A stretch of 14,551 nucleotides of DNA from Cognatazoarcus sp050303815 (GCA_050303815.1 JBNLCM010000059.1:1-14551), one strand, 5' to 3'; positions 1 to 7,121 are shown, counted from the first letter of the stretch. Numbers and translations are program-made. The notes: generated by a model not told the origin, from the letters alone.

Positions 1-209
1 GGGTACTTGCTGATGCCAGCCGCACCGTGACAGTTGGCGCAGAAACTGGCCACTGAGCGGCCGGTTTCGATGAGGGATTTCAGTTCGCCGAGGTCTGGGC
101 GGGCCGGCTGGCCTGGCGTTGCGCCGGCGGCGAACGCCCAGTGAGGGACCAGGGCCAGCAGGGCGATTCGGGCGAGCCGGGGCAGGGTGGGTGGGATTTG
201 CCGAGTCAT
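1..209 (-). CDS. Exported c-type cytochrome, N-terminal part (runs off left edge)
   Basis: Only the first 69 codons are in the window; the gene continues past base 1. The product begins with a signal peptide: basic residues near the N-terminus, a hydrophobic run ARIALLALV, and a likely cut after WAFA at about residue 30. About 25 residues later comes FCANCHG, a CxxCH haem c attachment motif near the N-terminus of the mature protein, as in small class I cytochromes. It should therefore be a periplasmic or membrane-attached electron carrier. The start is supported by a GGAGG ribosome site five bases upstream. It is divergent from tadA, with about 335 bases between. The axial Met ligand and the rest of the fold lie outside the window, so the subfamily and redox partner cannot be named. 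A longer multi-domain cytochrome is possible. Confidence 0.8.
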   Translation of the reverse strand, partial: MTRQIPPTLPRLARIALLALVPHWAFAAGATPGQPARPDLGELKSLIETGRSVASFCANCHGAAGISKY

Positions 210-214
210 GACAA

Positions 215-219
215 CCTCC
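215..219 (-). promoter_or_regulatory. Ribosome binding site of the cytochrome gene
   Basis: CCTCC on the plus strand reads GGAGG on the minus strand, five bases before the ATG at 209-207. It fixes the start of the partial cytochrome gene. Confidence 0.7.
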
Positions 220-256
220 GTCTTGCCGCCCCGCGCCGGCCCGGACCGGACGGCAC

Positions 257-281
257 GACAAACTAATTAACATTTTTCACG
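257..281. promoter_or_regulatory. AT-rich patch in the divergent cytochrome/tadA region
   Basis: This is the only AT-rich run in the 335-base divergent spacer (210-544), within sequence that is otherwise very GC-rich. It contains AACTAATTAACATTTTT. By position it could hold the promoter of the leftward cytochrome gene, leaving a leader of about 45 bases. I cannot pick out a convincing -35/-10 pair. The rest of the spacer shows only a 6-base dyad at 314-330 and a -10-like hexamer at 509-514. Confidence 0.3.
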
Positions 282-508
282 TACGCAGCCGGCATGACTT
301 GAGGCCATTCGTCGGGAACGGACTGTTCCCAGGGACAAACGGCAGGGCGGCACGCAGGCCGAGGTGCGCGACGGCCGGTTACGGGACGCATCCTGCCGCC
401 GGCCCATGCGCCGGGGCGGGCGCGCAGGTCCGCGCGCGAGCGCGGCGCAGTCAGCCTCTCCCCGCTGTGGTGTGCCGCAGGCGCACGGCGTCGCCGGGCG
501 CCCATCGG

Positions 509-514
509 TATACT
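509..514 (+). promoter_or_regulatory. Possible -10 element upstream of tadA
   Basis: TATACT matches the sigma-70 -10 consensus at five of six positions and lies 30 bases before the tadA ATG, which would give a leader of about 24 bases. No good -35 hexamer is visible at the right distance, so this is a weak or activator-dependent candidate. It is the only -10-like hexamer I see close to the start of the tadA operon. Confidence 0.35.
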
Positions 515-544
515 GGCGTGCATCTGGACCCCATTCGGCTGGCT

Positions 545-1009
545 ATGCACGACGACGACTTCATGGGCGAGGCCCTCGAACAGGCCCGCCACGCCGGTGC
601 CCTCGGCGAGGTGCCGGTCGGCGCCGTGGTGGTGCTCAACGGCGTCATCGTCGGCCGCGGTTTCAACCAGCCGATCGGCCGCCACGACCCCACCGCCCAC
701 GCCGAGATCCAGGCGCTCCGCGCGGCCGCCGAGGCCCTCGGCAACTACCGCCTGCCCGGCTGCGAACTGTTCGTGACGCTGGAGCCCTGCGCCATGTGCA
801 CCGGCGCGATCCTCCATGCCCGGATCAGTCGCGTGGTGTTCGGCGCACGCGATCCGAAGACGGGGGTGGCCGGCAGCGTGATCGATCTCTACGCGGAACC
901 CCGTCTCAACCACCACGCGACGATCGAAGGCGGAGTCCGTGCGGACGAATGCGGGCAGCTGCTCTCGTCCTTCTTCGCCGCACGCCGCAACAAGACTCTG
1001 CTGGCCTGA
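545..1009 (+). CDS. tadA: tRNA-specific adenosine deaminase TadA
   Basis: The product is 154 residues, the usual size for TadA, which deaminates adenosine 34 to inosine in the anticodon of tRNA-Arg(ACG) in the cytoplasm. The zinc deaminase signature is complete. HAE at residues 52-54 gives the His zinc ligand and the proton-shuttling Glu, and PCAMC at 81-85 gives the two Cys ligands. EVPVGAVVV near residue 22 and ARISRVVFGA after the second motif are typical of the family. The frame is open back to 299, but I chose ATG 545 because the family begins just before the first helix (MGEALEQARHA) and a -10-like element lies between 299 and 545. No strong Shine-Dalgarno site precedes it. It is the first gene of a rightward trio, with only two bases between its stop and the next ATG. 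Confidence 0.93.
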   Translation: MHDDDFMGEALEQARHAGALGEVPVGAVVVLNGVIVGRGFNQPIGRHDPTAHAEIQALRAAAEALGNYRLPGCELFVTLEPCAMCTGAILHARISRVVFGARDPKTGVAGSVIDLYAEPRLNHHATIEGGVRADECGQLLSSFFAARRNKTLLA

Positions 1010-1011
1010 GC

Positions 1012-1488
1012 ATGCACCTCGTCGTCGACCTGGCTGGCCAGACGCTCGACCTGTTCGACGATGCGGGTGTCCGGCAGCGCCGCTACCCGGTGTCCACAGC
1101 CCGGAGCGGGCCCGGCGAGGCTCAGGATTCCGGCTGTACACCGCGCGGCAGCCACATCATCCGGGCGCGCATCGGCGCCGCCTGCGATCCCTACACGGTC
1201 TTCCGTGGCCGGCGTCCGACCGGCGAACGCTGGGATCCGGCACTCGCCCGTGCCCATCCCGGACGCGACTGGATACTCGGCCGCATCCTGTGGCTGTCCG
1301 GTTGCGAACCGGGACGCAACCGCCTCGGCACCGTGGACTCGATGCGGCGCTATATCTACATCCATGGCACCGGCGACGACCAGCCGATGGGCGAACCCCG
1401 CTCCCATGGCTGCGTGCGGATGCGGGTGCCGGATGTGGTCGAACTGTTCGAGCTGGTGCCGGTGGGGACCCGCGTGGAGATCCTCTGA
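1012..1488 (+). CDS. YkuD-type L,D-transpeptidase
   Basis: The product is 158 residues and consists almost wholly of a YkuD catalytic domain. The active-site signature is present: IHGT at 117-120 and SHGCVRM at 131-137, with Cys134 as nucleophile and His132 beside it. The family attacks the L,D bond of peptidoglycan tetrapeptides to make 3-3 cross-links or to attach other acceptors, in the periplasm. This product starts directly with the first beta strand (HLVVDLAGQTLDLF) and shows no signal peptide, lipobox or LysM domain. Export is therefore unexplained, though I believe similar short YkuD proteins occur in other proteobacteria. The ATG lies two bases after the tadA stop and has no ribosome site of its own, suggesting translational coupling. 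The GNAT gene follows directly. Substrate and partner cannot be told from sequence. Confidence 0.85.
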   Translation: MHLVVDLAGQTLDLFDDAGVRQRRYPVSTARSGPGEAQDSGCTPRGSHIIRARIGAACDPYTVFRGRRPTGERWDPALARAHPGRDWILGRILWLSGCEPGRNRLGTVDSMRRYIYIHGTGDDQPMGEPRSHGCVRMRVPDVVELFELVPVGTRVEIL

Positions 1489-1932
1489 ATGCCCTTTCAT
1501 GCCGAACTCGGCGACTGGGCCGCGCTGGGGGCCGATGCGACGCGCATCCGTACCGCCGTGTTCGTCGAGGAGCAGGGCGTGGACACGGCCCTCGAGCGGG
1601 ACGGGCGGGACCTGCGCTGCGTCCATGTCGTGGTGCGTGACGACGCCGGGCGCGCGCTGGCCACCGGCCGCCTGTTGCCGGACGGCCATGTCGGGCGCCT
1701 GGCCGTGCTGGCCAGCGCGCGCGGGCGGGGACTCGGCAGCCTTGCCCTGCGGGTGCTGGTCGAGGCTGCCCGGGCGCGCGGCGATGCCGCGGTCCGCCTG
1801 AACGCCCAGGCAGACGCGGCGGCGTTCTATCGCCGGCACGGTTTCTCGGCCTGCGGCGCAATCTTCATGGAGGCGGGCATCGCCCACCTGCCCATGTCAC
1901 TGAATCTGGATGGTCTCGACGACGCGGCCTGA
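1489..1932 (+). CDS. GNAT family N-acetyltransferase (ElaA/YjcF-like)
   Basis: The product is 147 residues, a single GNAT domain. IRTAVFVEEQGV at 20-31 is the typical N-terminal segment of the ElaA/YjcF-like subgroup. GRLAVLASARGRGLGS at 69-84 is motif A, which binds the acetyl-CoA pyrophosphate. LNAQADAAAFYRRHGF at 104-119 is motif B, with the conserved aromatic and the YxxxGF turn. The acceptor substrate is unknown. The ATG is immediately after the transpeptidase stop, with GGAGA eight bases before it (1476-1480), so the trio tadA-ldt-GNAT looks like one transcript. Its last 36 bases overlap the end of the convergent NRDE gene. Confidence 0.87.
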   Translation: MPFHAELGDWAALGADATRIRTAVFVEEQGVDTALERDGRDLRCVHVVVRDDAGRALATGRLLPDGHVGRLAVLASARGRGLGSLALRVLVEAARARGDAAVRLNAQADAAAFYRRHGFSACGAIFMEAGIAHLPMSLNLDGLDDAA

Positions 1933-2661
1933 GTCGGCACCTACCGCGCTCCAGGTGCGCTCCTCGAAGCGGACCTGCCCATCCGCGCCGAACAGCACGA
2001 CGCTCGAGCAGCGCGTGCCGTAGCCGGGCGCCCGGATGAAGGCGCTCGAGAGCATCCGCTCCCACTGGACCCCCACCCCGGTGACCGGCAGGGCGGCATC
2101 GCCGGCCGGCCGGTCGCAACGAAGCATTCCGAACAGCCCCTCGATGTCCGGCGCCCTGGCGAGCGCGGCGGACAGCGCCGCACGGGCCCGCTGCTGCTTG
2201 GGCCAGGGGGCATCGAGGCTCGCGTTGGACAGCGCGTAGATGCCCGGCGGGAGGATCGCCTGGCGTCCCTCGCGACTCTCCAGCGTGCCGAGGGTCTTAC
2301 CGTCGAAGCCGATCAGGTTGAAGCCGTTGAAGTGACGGGCGTTCTGCTGCAGTTCCTGGAAGGCGTCCCCGGTTTGCCCGCTGGCCGCGAGAAAGTGAGG
2401 CACGAGCGCGCCGCGGGAGGGTGCGTTGCTGCGGACGCTGGCCGGGTCCCGGTGGTTGGTGAGAGCCGCGAAACGGCCGTCGGCGCTGACCCCCATCCAG
2501 GTCCCGCCGGCCTGTTCGTCCTGCCCGGCGAAGATCGGCCGGCCGTTGTGTTCCCACCAGCGCGCCGGACGCGCCGGCCGGACGAAGAACTCGTCCCGGT
2601 TGGCGGCCACGATGAGGGGATACTCGGGGTGCTGCTGCCACGCGAAAGCGATCAGACACAT
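1897..2661 (-). CDS. NRDE family protein (TANGO2-like)
   Basis: The product is 254 residues, close to the usual size of the NRDE (DUF833) family, whose eukaryotic member is TANGO2. It begins MCLIAFAW with Cys at position 2, which could act as an N-terminal nucleophile after Met removal, as the Ntn-hydrolase-like fold suggests. The family name motif NRDE is at 21-24, followed by GGTWMGV at 52-58 and ALTNHRDP at 66-73, all hallmark segments. The biochemical role in bacteria is not settled. It is the last gene of the leftward ygfZ operon. Its ATG lies inside the end of the DUF4936 gene (10-base overlap), with GGAG at 2673-2670 eight bases upstream. Its 3' end overlaps the convergent GNAT gene by 36 bases. 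Confidence 0.88.
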   Translation of the reverse strand: MCLIAFAWQQHPEYPLIVAANRDEFFVRPARPARWWEHNGRPIFAGQDEQAGGTWMGVSADGRFAALTNHRDPASVRSNAPSRGALVPHFLAASGQTGDAFQELQQNARHFNGFNLIGFDGKTLGTLESREGRQAILPPGIYALSNASLDAPWPKQQRARAALSAALARAPDIEGLFGMLRCDRPAGDAALPVTGVGVQWERMLSSAFIRAPGYGTRCSSVVLFGADGQVRFEERTWSAVGADSGRVVETIQIQ

Positions 2662-2939
2662 ACGAAGAACTCCACGTGCCGCTGGGATCCTGAGGCCAGA
2701 TACTGGTCGAATTTCATGGCATCGAGATGTCGGCCCATGGTGTCCAGCAGAGGCGCCGCCTCGGCCACCGGGTCGTACACTTCCATGACCGTGTCGTCAG
2801 CCGGCTTGCGCATCAGCTGCGTCCGGCAGCCGAACTGCGCTGCGAGGCCGGACTGCATCGCACGCAGGGACGCCTCAAGCCCCGCGAGGCCATCCGGCAC
2901 GAGCCGATAGTAGATGTAGAGGGCGCCGGATGCGCTCAC
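2652..2939 (-). CDS. DUF4936 family protein
   Basis: The product is 95 residues. I placed the start at GTG 2939-2937, which overlaps the ygfZ stop as GTGA. The frame is open further upstream, but that part is antisense-like sequence inside ygfZ. From this start the protein opens with a short lead and ALYIYYRL (residues 6-13), the beta strand that typically begins DUF4936 proteins. The rest reads as a small alpha/beta domain with VMEVYDPV at about 51-58 and a closing strand RHVEFFVCV. It resembles ferredoxin-like dimeric alpha-beta barrel proteins, but no function is known and I see no catalytic motif. I know the family mainly from Betaproteobacteria. Its overlaps with both neighbours suggest co-translation with ygfZ and NRDE. 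Confidence 0.75.
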   Translation of the reverse strand: MSASGALYIYYRLVPDGLAGLEASLRAMQSGLAAQFGCRTQLMRKPADDTVMEVYDPVAEAAPLLDTMGRHLDAMKFDQYLASGSQRHVEFFVCV

Positions 2940-3964
2940 GCAGCAGCCAGGGAGTAGGGCAGCGACAGGATGGTCAGTGCGGCCCCGTCGGGTGTGCCGA
3001 GTCGCAGGCTGCCCGCCTCGACGGCGGCCGTCTGGGCGACGGCCAGGCATTCCCAGGCGCCATCCGGCGACGGTGCCGCCAGAACCACCTTGCCGACCGA
3101 CTGCTCACCGAACCCCGCGCCGAACACATCGGCACCGATGGCCGGCTCGGCCGCCGATCCCAGGTGATACATGCGCTTCTTCAGCTTGCCCAGGTACTGG
3201 GTACGCGCCACGATCTCCTGGCCGGGATAGCACCCCTTGGTGAAGCTGACACCCCCGATCAGCTCGAAGTTGAGCATCTGGGCAACGAACTCCTCCTGGA
3301 CCGGCGCCGTGACCTGGGGCACACCGGCACGGATCAGACGGAGGTTCCAGGCGGCTGTCCCGGCCGGCGAGGCACCGCCGTCGAGGCATGCCTGCCACGT
3401 GGCGGCATCCGAGTCGGCGCCCGCCAGCACCACGAACAGGTCACGGTCGAGCTGCAGCGTACGCGGCGAGGCTTCGGGCGCCGCCATCATGGTGGCCGCC
3501 GGCAGCTCGCAGCCCGCCTGGGCGAGCGCTTCCTCGGCCCCGGCGCCGGCCAGCCCGATGAGCGAGAACTCGGCGCTGACATCGTCGAGGACGACCTTGC
3601 TGCGCAGCACATACATGCGCAGCTTCTTGAGGATCTGCTCGTGCAGGTCGGCCGACAGCGCGAGCATCAGGCAGTCGTGCGTCTTCCACAGCAGGAAGCT
3701 GGCGATCATGCGGCCCTTGGGGCTGTTCAGGCTGTTCCACTGCAAGGCGCCGGGGGCGAGCTTCTGGACATCGTTCGAGACCAGATTGTGAAGAAACGTG
3801 ATGCGGTCGTCACCGCTGATGCGGATCAGGCGCCAATGCACCAGCGGTACCGCCACGGTGCCGGAATCGGCCATGCGGGCCGAGGTTTCCGCCGATTCGA
3901 ACTCAAAGACGGGTGGTTGCCCGGCGGCGTGCCAAGCATCGAGAAAACTGTAGGGGCTGGTCAT
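2936..3964 (-). CDS. ygfZ: tRNA-modifying / Fe-S cluster assembly factor YgfZ
   Basis: The product is 342 residues, of the expected size for YgfZ, a folate-binding protein related to the GcvT aminomethyltransferase. In E. coli it supports Fe-S enzymes such as MiaB. The diagnostic motif KGCYPGQE is at 243-250 with its invariant Cys245, followed by the ARTQYLGKLKKR segment. N-terminal GcvT-like segments are also clear: WRLIRISGDDRITFLHNLVSNDV at about 44-66 and NSPKGRM at 80-86. The ATG at 3964 has only a weak ribosome site. It is the first gene of a leftward operon with DUF4936 (GTGA overlap) and NRDE, and is divergent from mltG across 142 bases. A TATAAT hexamer reading leftward at 4015-4010 could be its -10 element. 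Confidence 0.92.
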   Translation of the reverse strand: MTSPYSFLDAWHAAGQPPVFEFESAETSARMADSGTVAVPLVHWRLIRISGDDRITFLHNLVSNDVQKLAPGALQWNSLNSPKGRMIASFLLWKTHDCLMLALSADLHEQILKKLRMYVLRSKVVLDDVSAEFSLIGLAGAGAEEALAQAGCELPAATMMAAPEASPRTLQLDRDLFVVLAGADSDAATWQACLDGGASPAGTAAWNLRLIRAGVPQVTAPVQEEFVAQMLNFELIGGVSFTKGCYPGQEIVARTQYLGKLKKRMYHLGSAAEPAIGADVFGAGFGEQSVGKVVLAAPSPDGAWECLAVAQTAAVEAGSLRLGTPDGAALTILSLPYSLAAA

Positions 3965-4008
3965 TTCTTGTCGATTTCCGGATTGGGGTTGGCGCTCATG
4001 CGATGCAG

Positions 4009-4016
4009 TATTATAG
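4009..4016. promoter_or_regulatory. Possible two-way -10 element between ygfZ and mltG
   Basis: The plus strand reads TATTATAG. TATTAT (4009-4014) matches the -10 consensus at five of six positions for the rightward mltG operon. On the minus strand the bases 4015-4010 read a perfect TATAAT for ygfZ, giving a leader of about 40 bases. Neither direction has a good -35 at the right distance; TTGGCG at 3989-3994 is the nearest rightward candidate but is too close. It is the only AT-rich spot in the 142-base divergent spacer. Confidence 0.4.
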
Positions 4017-4106
4017 GGCGCCTCGACCCGGCCACGGCACCCCCGTGGGGCTTGCCGCCGCTGGGTTTCTTCGTCTTTTCGGGCGCGCCATCATCCATCA
4101 CCTGCC

Positions 4107-5111
4107 ATGTTGCGGCTGCTGATCAAGACCTGCCTGTTCCTGCTCCTCGCCAGCCTCGCCGCCGTCGCCGCCGGCTGGTGGCTGGCCCAGCGACCAGTGC
4201 CCATTCCGGCCGGACAGGTGGACTTCACGGTCAGCCCCGGCAGCACGGCGCGTGGCGTGGCCCGTGTCATGCGAGACGCAGGCATCGGGGTCGAGCCCGA
4301 GCTCTTCTACTGGCTGGCCCGCCTGAGCGGGCGGGCACGTCACATCAAGGCCGGCAGCTACGAGATCGGCGGCCAGGTCAGCACCCTGGCCCTGCTCGAC
4401 AAGCTCACCGCCGGCGATGTCTCGCTGCGCGAACTGCGCCTCGTCGAAGGCTGGACCTTTGCGCAGATGCGCGCGGCCGTCGATGCCCACCCCGACCTGG
4501 TGCACGACACGCGAGACCTGCCGGCCGACGAAATTCTCCGGCGCATCGGTGCGAGCGAGGCGCACCCGGAGGGCCTCTTCTTCCCGGACACCTATCTGTT
4601 CGACCTGCGCTCGAGCGACCTGGCCCTGTACCGTCGGGCCTACCACGAGATGAAGAAGCGCCTGGACGCCGCCTGGGCCGAACGGGCGCCGGGCTTGCCG
4701 CTCGAGACCCCGTACGAGGCCCTGATCCTGGCTTCGATCGTCGAGAAGGAGACCGGGCACCCCGCCGACCGCGGCCTGGTAGCGTCGGTCTTCGTCAATC
4801 GCTTGCGGATCGGCATGCGGCTGCAGACCGACCCGACCGTCATCTATGGTATCGGCCCGACCTTCGATGGCAACCTGCGCCGGCGCGACCTGGAGCGGGA
4901 CACTCCCTATAACACCTATACGCGCGCCGGTCTGCCGCCGAGCCCGATCGCAATGCCCGGCCAGGCCTCGATCGAGGCCACCCTTCGGCCGGCCGACACG
5001 AAGAACCTCTACTTTGTCGCCAAGGGTGACGGAACGAGCATCTTCTCGACCAACCTGCGCGATCACAACCGCGCGGTGGCCCGCTACCAGTTGAGGAAAA
5101 CGCGCCAGTGA
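4107..5111 (+). CDS. mltG: Endolytic murein transglycosylase MltG
   Basis: The product is 334 residues, typical for MltG (formerly YceG), an inner-membrane lytic transglycosylase that cuts nascent glycan strands and is thought to end their elongation. Residues 5-26 form one N-terminal membrane anchor. A LysM-like region follows, with FTVSPGSTARGVARVM at 40-55, then IKAGSYEI at 80-87. The catalytic domain contains EGLFFPDTY at 155-163, the LASIVEKET motif at 208-216 that carries the catalytic Glu, and LQTDPTVIYG at 239-248. The C-terminal part has PYNTYTRAGLPPSPIAMPG, also a family signature. The start at ATG 4107 fits the membrane anchor, though no strong Shine-Dalgarno is seen. It leads the core operon and overlaps tmk by four bases. 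Confidence 0.94.
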   Translation: MLRLLIKTCLFLLLASLAAVAAGWWLAQRPVPIPAGQVDFTVSPGSTARGVARVMRDAGIGVEPELFYWLARLSGRARHIKAGSYEIGGQVSTLALLDKLTAGDVSLRELRLVEGWTFAQMRAAVDAHPDLVHDTRDLPADEILRRIGASEAHPEGLFFPDTYLFDLRSSDLALYRRAYHEMKKRLDAAWAERAPGLPLETPYEALILASIVEKETGHPADRGLVASVFVNRLRIGMRLQTDPTVIYGIGPTFDGNLRRRDLERDTPYNTYTRAGLPPSPIAMPGQASIEATLRPADTKNLYFVAKGDGTSIFSTNLRDHNRAVARYQLRKTRQ

Positions 5112-5728
5112 CGAACACGCGACGGGGTCGCTTCATCACCTTCGAGGGCATCGACGGGGCCGGCAAGAGCAGCCAGATCGACGCGGCCGTGGCCTGCATC
5201 CGGGCCGCCGGGCACGAGGTCGTGCAGACCCGCGAACCCGGGGGGACGCCCCTGGGCGAGCGCCTGCGCGAACTGCTGCTGCACGAGCCCATGCACCTCG
5301 AGACCGAAGCCATGCTGATGTTCGCCGCCCGCCGCGAGCATCTCGCCGGCGTCATCGGGCCGGCCCTCGAGCGCGGCGCCTGGGTAGTGTCCGACCGCTT
5401 CACGGACGCCACCTACGCCTACCAGGTGGGCGGCCGCGGCCTGTCGGAGCCGCGCTTCGAGGTGCTCGAGGCATGGGTACATGGCGGCCTGCAGCCCGAC
5501 CTGACGATCCTCTTCGACCTCGACCCCGCCGAGGCAGCGCGGCGCCTGGCCGGCACCGGCAACGCCCCCGACCGGTTCGAGCGCGAGAAGACCGAATTCT
5601 TCGAGCGCGTGCGCGCTGCCTACCTGCGGCGGGCGGACGCCTCGGGGGGGCGCATCAAGGTGCTGGACGCGGCGCACCCGATCGAGGCGCTGCGGGCGGC
5701 CGTGCTGACCGAGGTGAGCGCGCTGTGA
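5108..5728 (+). CDS. tmk: Thymidylate (dTMP) kinase
   Basis: The product is 206 residues, the normal length for bacterial dTMP kinase, which phosphorylates dTMP to dTDP with ATP on the way to dTTP. The P-loop FEGIDGAGKSSQ is at 12-23. TREPGGTPLGE at 41-51 and SDRFTDATYAYQ at 95-106, with the DR(F/Y) motif at 96-98, are the nucleotide-binding segments. The LID region around RLAGTGNAPDRFE (146-158) is Arg-poor just after the P-loop but Arg-rich here, as in the E. coli-type enzyme. The start is GTG, overlapping the mltG stop as GTGA, with GAGGA about 11 bases upstream (5092-5096). The gene shares one base with holB. Confidence 0.95.
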   Translation: MTNTRRGRFITFEGIDGAGKSSQIDAAVACIRAAGHEVVQTREPGGTPLGERLRELLLHEPMHLETEAMLMFAARREHLAGVIGPALERGAWVVSDRFTDATYAYQVGGRGLSEPRFEVLEAWVHGGLQPDLTILFDLDPAEAARRLAGTGNAPDRFEREKTEFFERVRAAYLRRADASGGRIKVLDAAHPIEALRAAVLTEVSAL

Positions 5729-6774
5729 TGCTGCCCGTCTGGCTCGACAAGCCCTGGGGCGACCTGACGGCACGGCTCGAGCGCCTGCCCCATGGCATTC
5801 TGCTCTGTGGCCCCGTCGGTGTCGGCAAGCGCCTGTTGGCGGAGTCCCTGGCCGCCCGCCTGCTGTGCACGGACGCTCGCGGTGCCGAGCCCGCCTGCGG
5901 CGCCTGTGCGGGCTGCCGGCTGCGCCTGGCCGGCACGCATCCCGACCTCCACGTAGTGGTACCCGAAGCCGATCAGGCCGCGGATGCCGCCACCAGCAGC
6001 CGCAAGGCGGGCAAGCCCTCCACCCAGATCGTGATCGAACAGATCCGCGCGCTTCAGTCGGCCCTCGAGTTGACCGCGCACATGGGCGGTCGGCGCGTCG
6101 TGGTGATCGACCCCGCCGACGCGATGAACCCGTTTACCGCCAACGCGCTCCTCAAGCTGCTCGAGGAACCACCGCCGGCGACGCACCTGATCCTCGTCAG
6201 CAGCGTCCCGCGGCGCCTGCTGCCGACCCTGCGCAGTCGCTGCCAGGCGCGGTCCATTCCGCAGCCCGAAGAAGGCGAGGCAAGCGCCTGGCTGTCCGCC
6301 GCGGGCCAGCAAGGCTCCGCGCGCCTGTCGCAGCTCCTCGGCGGCTCGCCACTGGAGGCGGCACGGCTGGCGGAGCAGGGGGTCGCCGATGCCCTTCAGC
6401 GCTTCGAGCGCGATGTGGGCGCGATCGGCCCCGGCGCGGACGTGGTCGCCCTGGCCGGCCACTGGGAAGCGTGGACCCGCGCCGGGGACGGATTGGCGGC
6501 CGGCATCGACATGCTCCGCCTGTCCGACTGGCTGCTGCGCTGGAGCTGGGACCTCGTGGCCTCAAAATGTGGCGTTGGCGTCCGTTATTTCGACGGACAG
6601 CGCCAGCTGATGGCGCGGCTGGTCGAGCGGGTGCCCTTGGCGCTGCTGTTCGACTGTTACAATCAAATCAGTCAGGTACGACGCAGTGCGACGCACCCGC
6701 TCAACATGCGCCTCGCCCTCGAGGACATGCTGCTGCGCTACCAGCGATGCCTAATGGGTGGAAACCGACCATGA
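5728..6774 (+). CDS. holB: DNA polymerase III delta' subunit
   Basis: The product is 348 residues, an AAA+ clamp-loader subunit that together with gamma/tau and delta loads the beta clamp on DNA. The degenerate Walker A GPVGVGK is at 28-34. Zinc-binding Cys residues follow at 47, 57, 60 and 63 in the pattern expected for delta'. Further on come VVVIDPADAMNPFTANALLK, the Walker B/DEAx-like segment of the family, LEEPP, and SRCQ, which carries the clamp-loader SRC motif. The C-terminal collar region ends with MRLALEDMLLRY, common in this subunit. The ATG overlaps the tmk stop by one base (TGATG) and the stop overlaps the pilZ start as ATGA. Confidence 0.93.
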   Translation: MLPVWLDKPWGDLTARLERLPHGILLCGPVGVGKRLLAESLAARLLCTDARGAEPACGACAGCRLRLAGTHPDLHVVVPEADQAADAATSSRKAGKPSTQIVIEQIRALQSALELTAHMGGRRVVVIDPADAMNPFTANALLKLLEEPPPATHLILVSSVPRRLLPTLRSRCQARSIPQPEEGEASAWLSAAGQQGSARLSQLLGGSPLEAARLAEQGVADALQRFERDVGAIGPGADVVALAGHWEAWTRAGDGLAAGIDMLRLSDWLLRWSWDLVASKCGVGVRYFDGQRQLMARLVERVPLALLFDCYNQISQVRRSATHPLNMRLALEDMLLRYQRCLMGGNRP

Positions 6775-7121
6775 GCAAACCAGCCAGACCCGCCGTCGTC
6801 TCGCTCAACATCAACTCCAAGTCGGCGCTGTATGCCGCCTACATGCCCTTCCTGAAGAATGGCGGCATTTTCGTGCCCACCACCAAGGTCTACCAGCTGG
6901 GCGACGAGGTCTTCATGCTGCTTCAGCTGATGGACGACCCGGCCAAGCATCCCGTCGCGGGGCAGGTCGTCTGGATCACGCCGCAGGGCGCCCAGGGGAA
7001 CCGCACCGTCGGCATCGGCGTCCATTTCAACGAAGACGACACCGCCAAGGTGGTTCGCGGCAGCATCGAGAAGATCCTCGCCGGCCACCTCGGCTCCAGT
7101 CGCCCGACGCACACTCTCTGA
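6771..7121 (+). CDS. pilZ: Type IV pilus assembly protein PilZ
   Basis: The product is 116 residues, a single PilZ domain of the type named after Pseudomonas PilZ. The segment LYAAYMPFLKNGGIFVPT at about 20-37 and VVWITPQGAQGNRTVGIGV, matching the WxTPxGxxGxRxxGIGV pattern, identify this subgroup. The RxxxR motif that binds c-di-GMP in canonical PilZ domains is absent from the N-terminus, as in the founding protein, so it probably does not bind the nucleotide itself. In characterised species it acts with PilB and FimX in pilus assembly. No other pilus gene is in the window. Its position between holB and tatD is a conserved one. It overlaps holB by four bases and tatD by one. Confidence 0.9.
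   Translation: MSKPARPAVVSLNINSKSALYAAYMPFLKNGGIFVPTTKVYQLGDEVFMLLQLMDDPAKHPVAGQVVWITPQGAQGNRTVGIGVHFNEDDTAKVVRGSIEKILAGHLGSSRPTHTL

Noticed and set aside
299..544. N-terminal extension of tadA to the ATG at 299
   Set aside because: The extra 82 residues are Arg/Ala/Pro-rich and unlike TadA, whose usual start matches ATG 545; the TATACT at 509-514 would also lie inside the gene.
2940..3050. N-terminal extension of the DUF4936 gene to 3050
   Set aside because: It would lie inside ygfZ in another frame and adds a basic low-complexity stretch. The GTG at 2939 overlaps the ygfZ stop and gives the normal family start.
2930..4912. Plus-strand open frame of 660 codons
   Set aside because: It runs antisense through ygfZ and then out of frame through mltG; both of those carry full family motifs, and this product carries none.
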